NCBI GenBank assembly: GCA_019694555.1
Contig: JAIBBS010000010.1
Location: 1-64,000 of the forward strand
Reading direction: 5' to 3'
Source of the DNA: Nannocystaceae bacterium
GTDB lineage: Bacteria > Myxococcota_A > Polyangia > Nannocystales > Nannocystaceae
Length of the DNA stretch: 64,000 bases
Part shown: positions 1 through 15,298 of the stretch, one piece after another
Layout: each line of letters opens with the position of its first letter
Position numbering within the stretch: position 1 is the stretch's first letter
Notes under the pieces: model-generated
The model's database searches: none
The model's input: only the letters and a program-made list of their open reading frames with translations
What the model was told of the DNA's origin: nothing
Translations under genes and position numbers: made by a program

Positions 1-190
1 TCGGCCGAGGTCGAGCACACAGGGTCGCTCGACGGATCAGGCGACGGGTCCGAGAGGGCCCGAGAACTCGGCTCGCGAAGCGCAACTCACGTGGCTGCCG
101 CCGGTCGCGCTCGAGCCGGGTATAGGCGCGACACTGCTGCCGCGGCCCGCGACCGCGCCGGCGATGCTCGGCGCGGCGCGTCCGGCCGCT
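1..190. other. Left-edge stretch, no gene recognised
   Basis: The 190 bases downstream of the aconitase stop codon show no reading frame that looks like a protein family, no clear hairpin with a T-tract and no RNA gene that I recognise. It may hold the 3' untranslated region of the aconitase transcript. Confidence 0.4.
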
Positions 191-2890
<2,700 letters not shown>

Positions 2891-2996
2891 GGACGGGCGG
2901 ATCTTGCCGCGAAGCGACCGCGTTCGTCCATGCGCCCGGCGCACCCGCACCGGCGCAGCCGCGACGCCGCCGTACGCCGCTGCGCGGGCCCGCGGC

Positions 2997-3617
2997 TCAC
3001 CCGGGCCAGGTGCACACGGGCGCCGCGCAGACCATGCCGTCGGGGCAATCGAGGGTCTGCGTGCATGCGATGAAGCAGCGCAACGTGGTCTGGCTCGCGT
3101 CGGTGAACAGGCACGAGATCGACGCGGTGTCGCCGTCGCCGCGCGGTGGGCACTCGCTGGCGGGTTGCCCCTCCATCGTGCAGGTCGGCGCGCACATCCG
3201 CGTCATGCCGTTGGTCACGCACGCGGCGGTCGCGTCGTTGCAGTCGCTGGAGACCTCGCACGTGCCGTACGGATCGGTCGCGGGGTCGATGCCGGCGGAG
3301 CTCGAACCGTCCGCGGCCGCGCTCGACGCGTCCCCGCTGCTCGAGGATCCGTCCAGCGCGACGCAGGTGCCCGCGAGGTCGTCGCCGACCAGATCGCCGT
3401 AGCGGCGGCCCGACGCACAGTCGACGTCGGGGAAGCTGCAGAAGCCGCTGGCCTCGCAGGTGCCGAGCTTGTCGCCGTCTTTGCAGGCGTCGTCGTCCTC
3501 GCAGGCGAACTCGCGCAGCTTGCAGGCGACGCCGCCCGAACCGAGCACCGCGACGGCTGCGGCGCACAGGGCTGCAACCGCGCCGTGGTAGAGCCCGCGA
3601 TGAGCGCGTGGGCGCAA
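2997..3617 (-). CDS. Cys-rich predicted secreted or lipoprotein
   Basis: Unrecognised 206-residue exported protein. The N-terminus has a basic start, a hydrophobic Ala/Val stretch and GGVAC near residue 32, a plausible lipobox. A Cys/Asp-rich region ([12 protein letters not shown]) follows, then a Ser/Ala/Gly linker near residues 95-110 and two disulfide-type clusters ending in CPDGMVC. That C-terminal pattern recurs in the lipoprotein at 44381-45655. The only upstream start in frame is a TTG at 3617 preceded too closely by GAGGG, so the N-terminus is uncertain. Likely an envelope-anchored protein of unknown role. Confidence 0.7.
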   Translation of the reverse strand: MRPRAHRGLYHGAVAALCAAAVAVLGSGGVACKLREFACEDDDACKDGDKLGTCEASGFCSFPDVDCASGRRYGDLVGDDLAGTCVALDGSSSSGDASSAAADGSSSAGIDPATDPYGTCEVSSDCNDATAACVTNGMTRMCAPTCTMEGQPASECPPRGDGDTASISCLFTDASQTTLRCFIACTQTLDCPDGMVCAAPVCTWPG

Positions 3618-3694
3618 GCCCTCGCATCATGACCGATCGCGGCGCCGACCGGAAGATCGCGGCGTGCCGTGGCCGGCGTGGTATGGCTTCGCCG

Positions 3695-4360
3695 ATGAGC
3701 GACGCGCACACCTTGATGATCGGGCCAGGGCTCGACCCACAGATGCGCGCGGGCGGTTTCGTCGCCCGCTGGCCCGAGCCCCTGCCGCCATCGCCAGCGT
3801 GGTTGGTCGAGATGCTGCGCGCGGGCGATCCGACCGCGGCCGCCTCGGGCCTGCCACCCAGCGACGACGCGGTGCGCGCGGCCGTCCGCGCGCTGCTGCG
3901 CTTCGGCGGCTACAAGCCCTCGGGCCGGGGCAAGCCCGCCTCGGAGTACCTGCTCGCCGCCGCCGCCGAGGGCACCCTGGGCTCGATCAACCTCGCGGTC
4001 GATCTGTGCAACGTCGTCTCGCTGCACACCGGCTTGCCGATCAGCGTCATCGATCTCGACCGCGCCCAACCACCGCTGTCGATCGCGATCCCCACCGCCG
4101 GCACGAGCTACGTCTTCAACGCCTCCGGCCAGGAGATCCGCCTCGACGGCCTGCCGTGCCTGTGCGACGCGCAAGGCCCGTGCGCCAACGCGGTGAAGGA
4201 CTCGCAGCGCACCAAGACGCACGCCGGCACGACCACGGTGCTCGCCGTGGTGTGGGGCACCGCGGCGCTGGGGGATCGAACGGCGCGGACGGTGGCGTGG
4301 TATCGCGAGTTGAGCGAGCGCTGCGGCGCGAGCTGCGACGGCTGGCACGCGGCGGGGTGA
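3695..4360 (+). CDS. B3/B4 (tRNA-binding-like) domain protein
   Basis: A 221-residue stand-alone B3/B4-domain protein, the fold found in the beta subunit of phenylalanyl-tRNA synthetase. Family signs are the central block with GSINLAVDLCNVVSL, then TGLPISVIDLD, and a late segment with KDSQRTKTHAGTTT in which the family usually has D-x-x-x-T. Stand-alone members are generally poorly characterised and some act as tRNA editing-like proteins, so function here is open. Start ATG 3695 (MSDAHT) is preferred, but ATG 3683, four codons upstream in frame, is equally possible. The gene converges with the hydrolase gene, 22 bp away. Confidence 0.8.
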   Translation: MSDAHTLMIGPGLDPQMRAGGFVARWPEPLPPSPAWLVEMLRAGDPTAAASGLPPSDDAVRAAVRALLRFGGYKPSGRGKPASEYLLAAAAEGTLGSINLAVDLCNVVSLHTGLPISVIDLDRAQPPLSIAIPTAGTSYVFNASGQEIRLDGLPCLCDAQGPCANAVKDSQRTKTHAGTTTVLAVVWGTAALGDRTARTVAWYRELSERCGASCDGWHAAG

Positions 4361-4382
4361 GGGCATGAGCCCGCGAGGCTCT

Positions 4383-5633
4383 CTACTGCTCCCGCACCTC
4401 CGCCACCCCCGCCACCCCCGCGAGCTCGTCGAACGCCGCGCCGATGTCCCTGCACTGCAGCGTCTCGTCCAGCGCCGCCGCGGTCGCAGCATCCACGATG
4501 GCCCACGCCTCGGTATCCGCCAGCAGCGTATCGCTGCACTGGAACAGGAATCCCGCGAACTGTGCTCCGCACACGCCGTTCGCCTCCGCGATCTCGAGCA
4601 GGTTCAGCCCGTCGTCGTTGCGCAGCGAGCAGATCTCCGAGAACGCGAGGTGGCCCGCGCCGTCGAGGCCGACCAGGCGCTTGGGCGCTGGCGACGACGC
4701 GTAGCCCGCGAGCTGCTGGTCGTACGCGACGATGGAATCCGCGGTGCCGCCGAGCACCAGCGTCGAGACCAGCGCCGTGCCGGGCATGGTGCCGCCTGCG
4801 GCCATCGGGATCAGCACTGCGGCATCGTCACCACGATTCGCGATCGCGCCGCCGCCTGCCGAGTGCCCGGCCATGCCGATCCGCGTGGCGTCGAGTCGAT
4901 CACCGAGGAACGCCAGCTCGTCGGTCTCGCCGCGGATCGCCGCGAGCAACGCGTCGAGATCCGCCGTGAGATCCTGGCCCACGGTCCCGCCACCGCACAC
5001 CTGCGCCAGCAGATCCCGCAGCTGCAGCCCCGGATGATCCGCCGCGACCACCACGTAGCCGCGGCTGGCCCAGTGGATCATTTGCGGAAGCGACTGCGTG
5101 CGGAAGCTGGCGGTGCCGTGCACGAACACCACCACCGGGTAGGGACCGTAGGCCGCGTCGGGCTCGAGATCGCGATAGCAGTCGCAGTCCTGCCAGGGAT
5201 TGGTCGCATCGTCGATCTTGCCTTGCTCGGAGCGCGGCAAGTGCTCGCGGATGTCATAGCGGATCGGATCGAGCCCGGCTTCGTCGCCCGGCGCGACGGG
5301 ATACCAGACCTCGACCGTCAGGCCCGCGATCGCGAGCGTGCGCGCGCCGACGGTCCAGGGCCCGCGCTCGTCGAACGCCGCCGGCAGCGGGCGCAGGCTG
5401 GTGCCAGGACACGACTGCGCGTCACCGCCGGTGCTCTCGCTGCTCGCCGCGGTCGTGTCCGCGCCGCTGCTGTCCGCGCTGCTGCTCGAGCCCGTCGTAC
5501 CCGTGGTCTCGTCGCCGCTGCTGCTGCCCGCGCTCGACGACGTCGCCGCAGCCGGAGCACCGCCATCGTCACCGCCGCAGCCCAGCATCGCGAGCAGCGT
5601 CGACACGCCCACGATCCATCGCATCGTCGTCAT
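4383..5633 (-). CDS. Alpha/beta-hydrolase lipoprotein
   Basis: Predicted envelope esterase or lipase-like hydrolase of 416 residues. The signal peptide ends in a lipobox with C19, then comes a Ser/Gly/Thr stalk (about residues 25-70). The hydrolase domain shows an oxyanion-type VFVHGTA motif, the nucleophile elbow GHSAGGG with S258, and a late GAGHLAF with candidate H328. The closest families I can name are the platelet-activating-factor acetylhydrolase/chlorophyllase-like hydrolases; the substrate is unknown. ATG 5633 starts the signal peptide, and the open frame to 5771 is rejected because it adds Arg-rich residues. It lies downstream of the sigma-factor gene on the same strand, 156 bp away. 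Confidence 0.88.
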   Translation of the reverse strand: MTTMRWIVGVSTLLAMLGCGGDDGGAPAAATSSSAGSSSGDETTGTTGSSSSADSSGADTTAASSESTGGDAQSCPGTSLRPLPAAFDERGPWTVGARTLAIAGLTVEVWYPVAPGDEAGLDPIRYDIREHLPRSEQGKIDDATNPWQDCDCYRDLEPDAAYGPYPVVVFVHGTASFRTQSLPQMIHWASRGYVVVAADHPGLQLRDLLAQVCGGGTVGQDLTADLDALLAAIRGETDELAFLGDRLDATRIGMAGHSAGGGAIANRGDDAAVLIPMAAGGTMPGTALVSTLVLGGTADSIVAYDQQLAGYASSPAPKRLVGLDGAGHLAFSEICSLRNDDGLNLLEIAEANGVCGAQFAGFLFQCSDTLLADTEAWAIVDAATAAALDETLQCRDIGAAFDELAGVAGVAEVREQ

Positions 5634-5789
5634 GGACCCTCCGCCGACGCGAGGTCGGCACGATCGCGTTTCTAGCACCTCGCGCGCAGCCACGGCAGCG
5701 GTGCGACAGCGTCGTGTGCGTCGGCCGGACCACCGATCCGAACCCGCTCGAACGTTCGACGACACCGACACGCGGTCGGTGCCGCGCGC

Positions 5790-6713
5790 TCACGCCTCGG
5801 GCGGCTCGACCTCGATGTCCGACACCAGCAGTCGGCGCACGCTGACCTCGAGGTCGCCCTGGACCACGCGCATGATGCTCATGAACTCACCGCTGGCGAC
5901 CAGCAGCCGCTGCTTGAGCGCGTCGCGGGCGTGCTGCAGCAGCGCGCGGCGGGCCTTCTCGATCCAGCGGAACGCGGTCGTGCGATGCACGTGGTACAGC
6001 GCGCCGACCTGATCGATGTTGAGCCCGTGCAGCACCTGGTGGCGCAGCAGGTTGCGCTCGCGCGGGGACAGCCGCGAGAACGCGGTCGTCAGCGCTTCCT
6101 TGAACTCGGACTTGTACACGCGCTGGATGTAGTCGAGCTCGGGGTCGTCGCCCGGCGACGGGATCGACCCCAGCGCGTCGGCCTCGAGCGAGACCTCGCG
6201 ATCGCCGGCGTGTTGACGCACGAGATCCACGATCATGCGCAGCGCCGTCACGCGCACCCAGCTGCGCAGATCGCCGCGACCGGCGTAGTCGGCGATCTTG
6301 GGCCGACGACCGGGCGCCGCCACGAACAGCTTGTTGCGCACCAGCTGGCGGAACTCGTCCTTGCCGAGGTTCACGTTGCCCGAGCGCGCGATCGCGAGAT
6401 CGATGTCGCGACCGAACTCGGCCTCGAACGCCTCGAGCGCGACGGTCTCACCCGCGGCGCAGCCGTACGCGAGGTACAGATCCGCGGCGCGCAGGCGACC
6501 GAGCAGCTCCGGCCCCGCGCCCTCGGGCATCAGCCCGCCCAGGTGCGCCGCGAAGCCGCGGTCGGACGCGGCGAACGATCCCAGCGCGGCCTTGGCCTCC
6601 TCGAGGATCGCGGTCAGCCGAGCGCCGAGGTCCTCGTCGGCTTCGAAGGCGGACCGAACGCCCGCGGGCACGGCGGCCAGGAACTCCTGCACGAGGCCTG
6701 CGCCATCGTCCAC
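5790..6713 (-). CDS. Sigma-70-like factor, myxococcal type
   Basis: About 307-residue regulator with sigma region-2-like and region-4-like parts. The middle holds RSWVRVTALRMIVDL, resembling the region 2 core helix. The C-terminal third has LSPRERNLLRHQVLHGL followed by IDQVGALYHVHRTTAFRWI, a region-4 helix-turn-helix. The long N-terminal extension (about 100 residues) matches the myxobacteria-specific sigma-70-like group rather than ordinary ECF factors. GTG 6713 is chosen; the frame is open to 6830 but that part looks non-coding. It is divergent from the kinase gene at 6857, with a GC-rich palindrome in between, so it may be linked to that kinase (inference). Confidence 0.82.
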   Translation of the reverse strand: MDDGAGLVQEFLAAVPAGVRSAFEADEDLGARLTAILEEAKAALGSFAASDRGFAAHLGGLMPEGAGPELLGRLRAADLYLAYGCAAGETVALEAFEAEFGRDIDLAIARSGNVNLGKDEFRQLVRNKLFVAAPGRRPKIADYAGRGDLRSWVRVTALRMIVDLVRQHAGDREVSLEADALGSIPSPGDDPELDYIQRVYKSEFKEALTTAFSRLSPRERNLLRHQVLHGLNIDQVGALYHVHRTTAFRWIEKARRALLQHARDALKQRLLVASGEFMSIMRVVQGDLEVSVRRLLVSDIEVEPPEA

Positions 6714-6755
6714 GGTAACGAAGGTAGCCCAGACGACCGCCGGCGGACAATCCAG

Positions 6756-6775
6756 GCGCCCCGCGGGCGGGGCGC
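6756..6775. promoter_or_regulatory. 9-bp-arm palindrome between sigma factor and kinase genes
   Basis: GCGCCCCGC and GCGGGGCGC are perfect inverted arms separated by two G residues. It sits in the 143-bp divergent gap between the sigma-like gene (start 6713) and the kinase gene (start 6857). A regulator binding site is possible, but in so GC-rich a genome chance palindromes are common. Confidence 0.35.
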
Positions 6776-6856
6776 GACCCGCCCCACGCGGCGCTGCAGC
6801 GGCTCGCGACCACCCCTTGAATCGCGGCACGGCGGCGGGGGTCTGAGCCCTGCCCC

Positions 6857-9682
<2,826 letters not shown>

Positions 9683-10235
9683 CCGCAGCGCATCACTTCG
9701 GTGCTGCAGTTGGTCTGCAGCGTCCAGGTGCCGCCCTCGCAGTGCAGCACGAAGTCGCGATCGAGCGAGCACGCCTGCGCGCCGCTGGCCTCGCAGGGCT
9801 GGTTGAGATCGCCGTAGATGACCAGGTCGTTGACCATCGAGCACGAGACCGCGCCGCGCTCGCTGTGGTCCTCGCAGGCCTCGCCGGTGCCGCAGGCGAG
9901 CGCCTCGACCCAGCTGCCGTGATCGCAGCGCACGATCGTGTCCTGCGCGTCGGCGATGTCGCCGATGCCGCACCGCAGCAGGCCTTCGTCGGGACAGTCC
10001 TCACCCACGCGCGGCGTGGGCCCGCCGCCGCCGTCGTCACCGCAGGCGGCCAACCATCCCAAGAGCAACGCCGCACACGCACGGCGCACGATGCCGCGCC
10101 CCCCCGAGCCCTCGAACACCATCGCCGTCAGCATCGCGAAGGTCGAGGCCCGGCGTCGGTTGGAGCGACTACGTTTTCGCGGTCCGAGGCGCTTTGCCTG
10201 CGGCGCGGGTCCGTGGCACCGTCGGGTGGCCGCGC

Positions 10236-13200
10236 ATGGAGTGCCCCGAGGAGAACGTGGTCGTCGACTTCGTGCGCGGCGAAGTCGACGAGCCGCTGCG
10301 TGTGGCCATCGAGCGACACCTCGACGGGTGTCCAGCGTGCATGCAGGTGGTCGCCGAGCTGGCACGCATCTTCCAGCTGCCGGTCGAGCCCGATGCCGGG
10401 ACCTTCGGCAACGGTCAGACCCTGGTCGAGACCTCGCCGATGAGCAAGGGCTCGGGCGTCGACGACGCGTTCGTCGCGAGCCTGAGCGAGGGCTCCAAGC
10501 TGGGCCGCTACGTCGTGCTCTCGCGCGTCGGTGCCGGCGGCATGGGCGTGGTGTTCGCGGCCTACGATCCCGAGCTCGACCGCAAGGTCGCGATCAAGCT
10601 GCTGCGCGGGGCGCCCGGCGGCTCGGGGCCCAAGGAGCTCGCGGACCAGCGCGCGCGGCTGCTGCGCGAAGCCCAGGCGATGGCGAGGCTGTCGCACGCC
10701 AACGTCATCACCGTGCACGACGTCGGCACCATCGACGGACAGGTGTTCGTCGCGATGGAGTTCATCGACGGCTCGACGCTGTCGGCGTGGTTGCGCGAGC
10801 GTCGTCACGGCTGGCGCGAGGTCATGACCGTGCTGCTCGCGGCCGGCCGCGGGCTCGCGGCCGCGCACGCCGCAGGCTTGGTCCACCGCGACTTCAAGCC
10901 CGACAACGTGCTGCTGGGCAAGGACGGTCGCGTGCTCGTGACCGACTTCGGCCTCGCGCGTCCGGCCGCAGGCAAGACCGACGCCTTCGCCGCGGTCGGC
11001 ACGACCTCGAGCTCGCGCGTCCTGGGGTTGGCGCTCACGCAGACCGGCGCGTTGGTCGGCACGCCGGCGTACATGGCACCCGAGCAGCTCGCCGGCGAGC
11101 GCAGCGACGCGCTCACCGATCAGTTCAGCTACTGCGTCGCGCTGTACGAGGGCCTGTTCGGCGAGCGCCCGTTCGCCGGCCGCGTGTTGGCCGAGCTCAT
11201 CGCCAACGTCAGCGAGGGCAACGTGCGGCCGATCGCGGCGCGCTCACCCGTGCCGCGGTGGGTCCGACGCGCGCTGCTGCGCGGCCTCGCGGTGCGGCCC
11301 GAGGATCGCTACCCGTCGATGGAAGCGCTGCTGCAGGCGCTGGTGCGCGATCCCTGGCGGCGCTGGCGGCAAGCCGCGCTGATCGGCGTGCCCGCAGCCG
11401 CCGTGGGCGTGGCGACGCTGGTGTACGAGCGCGAGCAGCCCCGCGTCGCGCCGTACTGCCAGGACGTGCGCGAGAAACTCGCGGGTGTGTGGGACGACGA
11501 TCAGCGCGAGCGCATCCGCCAGCGTTTCGTCGCCACCGGCAAGGCCTGGGCCGACGACGGTCTCGACGCGGTCGCACGCAAGCTCGATCCCTACGTCGAG
11601 CACTGGCTCGCGTTGCAGACGCAGGCCTGTCGCGACGAGGTCGAGGGTGCGCGCCCGCAGGCGGTGCTGGCGTTGCAGATGACCTGCCTCGAGCGCCGAC
11701 GCGACGCCCTGCGCGCGCTGACCGAGCTGCTGGCGGGCGCGGACGAGGCCACGCTCGAGCACGCGGTCGACGCAGCCGATCGCCTGCCGGAGCTCGACGT
11801 GTGCGCGGACCTCGAGCGACTGATGGCGCGCGAGGGTTCGGTCGACGCCACCGTCGATCCCGAGGTGCGGCGCGAGCTCGACCTCGAGCTGGCGCGTGCG
11901 CGCGTGCTCGGTGACGCCGCGCGACTGACCGATTCGCGCGAGATCGCGACCAAGCTCGCGGCACGGGCCAAGGCCGCCGGCTACGGCCGCGGCGAGGCGG
12001 TCGCGCGCGAGCTCGTCGCGGTCTCCCAGGATCTGCAGGGCGATCTGGTCGCGGCCGAGCGCGGCTACCACGAGGCGCTGTCGGCCGCACTCGCCAGCGG
12101 CGACGCCGAGGTGGTCGTGCGCGCGTCGATCGGCTTGATCTGGATCGGCACCGATCCCACGCGCCCGATCGTGGAGGCCGATCGCTGGTACGCCCACGGC
12201 AAGGGCGCGCTCGAGCGCATGGGCGGCGACGTCGAGCTCGGCGCCGAGCTCGAGCGCGTGCTCGGCATCGCGTACCTGCAGCACGGCGATCTCGGACGCG
12301 CGGAGCAACACGTGCGCGCGTCGGTCGAGATCCGGCGCGCGGCGGTGGGCGAGGATCACGAGAGCCTCGGCGCGGCCTATGGCACCCTCGGCGAGCTGCT
12401 GGCGATGCAGGGCCGCACCGCCGACGCGGTCGCAGCGCTGCAACACGCGCTGGCGCTGGTCGAGCGCGAGTACGGCCCGATGCATCCATCCGCGGCCGCC
12501 AGCCACGACAACCTCGGCAGCGCGCTGGCCGAGGCGGGGCAGAACGAAGCCGCGCTGGTGCACATGCGCGCGGGCCTCACGATCCGCGAGGCGGCGATGG
12601 GTCCCGACCACCCGCTCAACGCGACGTCGTTGCACAACATCGCCGGCGCGCTGCGCGAGCTCGGACGCGCCGCGGAGGCGCGCGAGGCCGCGGTGCGCCA
12701 GCGGGAGATCGCGCGCAAGCACTTCGGTGAGCGCCATCCCGAGTACGCCACCGCGATCGCGAACCTGGCGATGTGCGACGACGCGCTGGGCAACATCGAG
12801 GCGGCCAGGGCCGGCTTCGCCCAGGCGCTCGAGATCATCGATGCCGCCGTCGGTCACGACACGCTGCCCGCGGCGCAGTACTCGGGCTCGCTCGCTGCGG
12901 TGCTGGTCGAGCTCGATCGCGCGGCCGAGGCCCTGCCGCTGGCCGAGCACAGCCTCGCGGTGCGCCGCCGCCTCCTGGGCGAGGACCACCCCAAGGTCGG
13001 CTTGGCCGAGGCACTGATGAGCAACGTGCTGCGCATGCTCGATCGCGGCGACGAGGCCGTCGCCCACGGCGAGCTCGCGGTCGCGACGCTGGGCCGCAGC
13101 GACGGCGACCGCGAGCCGCTGGCCGAGGCTCGCTTCGCGCTCGCGCGCGCGTTGCTGTCGAGCAAGGCGAAGCCGCCCGATCGCGTGCGTGCGCGCAGCG

Positions 13201-13295
13201 AGGCCGAGGCTGCGCTCGCGATCCTGCGCCCGCTGACCAGCGTCGACGCGGGCGAGATCGAGGAGATCGAGGCGTGGCTCGCAGCGAACCCATGA
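10236..13295 (+). CDS. Ser/Thr kinase with N-terminal zinc finger and TPRs
   Basis: Kinase of 1019 residues. The first 35 residues form an anti-sigma-type zinc-binding motif: C3, H28-x3-C32-x2-C35 (RHLDGCPAC). The kinase domain follows (about 88-370) with GAGGMGVV, VAIK, HRDFKPDN (H217, D219) and DFG, then a membrane span near residue 390 and TPRs to the C-terminus. The ATG at 10236 is preferred because it starts exactly at the zinc-finger module; the frame is open to 10194. The stop codon overlaps the start of the next gene (ATGA), so the two are probably translated together. Zinc binding and its role are inferred from the motif. Confidence 0.93.
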   Translation: MECPEENVVVDFVRGEVDEPLRVAIERHLDGCPACMQVVAELARIFQLPVEPDAGTFGNGQTLVETSPMSKGSGVDDAFVASLSEGSKLGRYVVLSRVGAGGMGVVFAAYDPELDRKVAIKLLRGAPGGSGPKELADQRARLLREAQAMARLSHANVITVHDVGTIDGQVFVAMEFIDGSTLSAWLRERRHGWREVMTVLLAAGRGLAAAHAAGLVHRDFKPDNVLLGKDGRVLVTDFGLARPAAGKTDAFAAVGTTSSSRVLGLALTQTGALVGTPAYMAPEQLAGERSDALTDQFSYCVALYEGLFGERPFAGRVLAELIANVSEGNVRPIAARSPVPRWVRRALLRGLAVRPEDRYPSMEALLQALVRDPWRRWRQAALIGVPAAAVGVATLVYEREQPRVAPYCQDVREKLAGVWDDDQRERIRQRFVATGKAWADDGLDAVARKLDPYVEHWLALQTQACRDEVEGARPQAVLALQMTCLERRRDALRALTELLAGADEATLEHAVDAADRLPELDVCADLERLMAREGSVDATVDPEVRRELDLELARARVLGDAARLTDSREIATKLAARAKAAGYGRGEAVARELVAVSQDLQGDLVAAERGYHEALSAALASGDAEVVVRASIGLIWIGTDPTRPIVEADRWYAHGKGALERMGGDVELGAELERVLGIAYLQHGDLGRAEQHVRASVEIRRAAVGEDHESLGAAYGTLGELLAMQGRTADAVAALQHALALVEREYGPMHPSAAASHDNLGSALAEAGQNEAALVHMRAGLTIREAAMGPDHPLNATSLHNIAGALRELGRAAEAREAAVRQREIARKHFGERHPEYATAIANLAMCDDALGNIEAARAGFAQALEIIDAAVGHDTLPAAQYSGSLAAVLVELDRAAEALPLAEHSLAVRRRLLGEDHPKVGLAEALMSNVLRMLDRGDEAVAHGELAVATLGRSDGDREPLAEARFALARALLSSKAKPPDRVRARSEAEAALAILRPLTSVDAGEIEEIEAWLAANP

Positions 13296-14776
13296 CGTGG
13301 ATCGACGCCTGCGTCGCGACCGCGCCGCGCATCGCGGACATCGCGACAGCGGCGCTGCTCGACGCCTTCGCCGCGCCACATCCCCGCGGAGGCCCGCCGG
13401 CGCCGCCGGAGCGGCCGTGGGCGGGCGACTTCGCCGCGCTCGAACGCGACACCGCCCTGCCCGCGCGCGAACAGGTCGCGGCGTCGCTGCGCCAAGACGT
13501 CGACGCCGCACAGGCCGAGCTGTTCGTGCGCCGCGTGCTCGCGGTCGACGACTTCCTCGGCGCGCGCGACGAGCTCGACGCGCGGGTGCTGCGGGTGGGT
13601 CTGCGCCAGCGACTCGCCGGCATCCTCGCGGCCGCGCGGCCGCATGCGCCGCGCGTGCGCGCGCTCGCGGACTTCTACTACTCGATGGGCTGCCGCCTCG
13701 CTCATCGTCACCTCGCGGACGCGCCCTCGTGGCACCACGCGCTCGCATCGCTGCGCTGGCACCCGCTCGCCGACGGGCTCGCACGCGCCGAGCTCGGCGG
13801 TGATTTCCGCGAGGGCCCGACCCACGTCAACCTGCTGCGGGTCGATCCCCGCCGCGTGCGCATCGACGCGGTCGACTGCCGCGACGACGTCGCGGCTGGC
13901 CTCGCGTTCGCCGACACCGTCGCGCGGGCCGGCGCGCTCGCGGCGACCTCGGGCGGTTTCTTCCTCTACTCGGAGCCCGACATCGAGCCGCCCTCGCGGC
14001 GCCACGATCCCGTCGGGCTCGTCGTCGCCGACGGCGAGGTCCGCACGCCGCCGCTGCTGGGCCGCGGTGCGCTCGTGATCGACGAGCGCGGCCACGCGCG
14101 CATCGATCGGATCACTGCGATCGGTGCGACGATCACCAGCGCGCGCGGGGTCGTGCACACGATCGCATCGGTGCACAACCGCGCCCACGGACGCGTCGGC
14201 CCGGCGCACGACTCGATCGCGATCGTCGGCGATCGCGTGCTCGCGCGCGGTCGAGGCCTCGCGGTGCCGCTGCTGGGCGCGGTGGTCACGACCCACGAAC
14301 CGCTGACGCTCGAGGCCGGCGACAGCGTGCGATGGCGCCTTCCCGCGCAGGCAGCTGCGATCCGCACGGCGATGGCGGGCGGACCGTGCCTGCGGCGCGC
14401 GGACCAGCCGCTGCTCGATCTTCGCGCGGAGGACTTCTGGGACAGCGCGCCGCCGGTGACGTTCTCGCAGGACGAGACCGGCGATCTCAACCTGCTGCCG
14501 CGGCTCGCCGTCGGGTTGTGCGAAGGCACGCTCGTCTTCGCCGCGGTCGACGGCCGCAACTTCGAGCGCGCGCTGGGCATGACCCTGGGCGAAGTCGGTG
14601 CGTTGCTGGGCGCGCTGGGCTGCACCGAGGTGGTGAACCTCGACGGCGGATCGTCCAAGCGCATGGTCGTCGCTGGACGGACGCTCGATCTGGCGAGCAC
14701 GGAGATCACGGGCGAAGGACCGGCCGACCCTTCGGTGCGGCCGGTCTACACCGCGTTGTTCATGCACGCGCGCTGA
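13292..14776 (+). CDS. Phosphodiester glycosidase (NAGPA)-domain protein
   Basis: 494 residues. The C-terminal half matches the phosphodiester glycosidase family (NAGPA/DUF2233): RNFERALGMTLGEVGALL followed by VVNLDGGSSKRMVV, the active-site-like Asp-Gly-Gly-Ser-Ser block near residues 448-455. Members cleave or bind sugar phosphodiesters. The N-terminal 200 residues are Ala/Arg-rich and unassigned. No signal peptide is seen, so it may be cytoplasmic, which is unusual for the family. Its ATG overlaps the kinase stop codon by four bases (ATGA), indicating translational coupling and a shared operon with the zinc-finger kinase. Confidence 0.82.
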   Translation: MTWIDACVATAPRIADIATAALLDAFAAPHPRGGPPAPPERPWAGDFAALERDTALPAREQVAASLRQDVDAAQAELFVRRVLAVDDFLGARDELDARVLRVGLRQRLAGILAAARPHAPRVRALADFYYSMGCRLAHRHLADAPSWHHALASLRWHPLADGLARAELGGDFREGPTHVNLLRVDPRRVRIDAVDCRDDVAAGLAFADTVARAGALAATSGGFFLYSEPDIEPPSRRHDPVGLVVADGEVRTPPLLGRGALVIDERGHARIDRITAIGATITSARGVVHTIASVHNRAHGRVGPAHDSIAIVGDRVLARGRGLAVPLLGAVVTTHEPLTLEAGDSVRWRLPAQAAAIRTAMAGGPCLRRADQPLLDLRAEDFWDSAPPVTFSQDETGDLNLLPRLAVGLCEGTLVFAAVDGRNFERALGMTLGEVGALLGALGCTEVVNLDGGSSKRMVVAGRTLDLASTEITGEGPADPSVRPVYTALFMHAR

Positions 14777-14798
14777 GCTGCGCCCCTGTGCTCGGCTC

Positions 14799-15116
14799 TC
14801 AGCCCTCCACGTCGGGGCCACCGACGTGCTCGGGCACCGCGGGCTCGGGGTCGGGCACCAGCGGCGGCTCGAGCTCGGGCGCCGCGGGAGCCGTCGCGAC
14901 CGGCGTCACGGTCGTCGGCGCGGGCGTCGGTGTCGCGACCGGCTCGGCCGGCTTCGCCGCGGGCGTGGGCGCCGGCGCAGCTTCGGCCGGCTGGACCTGC
15001 GCGGCCGCGGAGGCCTCGTGCTCGCGGTTGCGCACGGACATCACGCCGACGCCGACCGCAACGCCGGTGCCCATGAGCACGGTCAGCGTCAGGAAGGTCT
15101 CGACATCGATGCGCAT
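14799..15116 (-). CDS. Small single-span membrane protein with Pro/Ala tail
   Basis: 105 residues. A membrane span lies near residues 8-26 (FLTLTVLMGTGVAVGVGVM), followed by a charged patch (RNREHE) and a Pro/Ala/Glu-rich extended tail to the C-terminus. The form resembles small envelope proteins with a proline-rich spacer; no function is known to me. ATG 15116 gives a compact leader; the longer open frame to 15467 is antisense to the CBS gene and is rejected. Divergent from the CBS gene with a 214-bp gap. Confidence 0.6.
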   Translation of the reverse strand: MRIDVETFLTLTVLMGTGVAVGVGVMSVRNREHEASAAAQVQPAEAAPAPTPAAKPAEPVATPTPAPTTVTPVATAPAAPELEPPLVPDPEPAVPEHVGGPDVEG

Positions 15117-15298
15117 GGCTGGGTCTCGCTCGCTCCGGGAGGCACGGCTCCCGAGTGCAATCGACGGGGCACGGGCCGATCGCGTTCGACCCGCGGCCGT
15201 AAATCGTCTGTGAAGCGCGAGCCCGCAAAGCGTGCGAATGCCGGAAGGATGTGCGCGGGCGCGCATCGCGAGATCGAGCGGTCGCGACCGGTTGCGCG

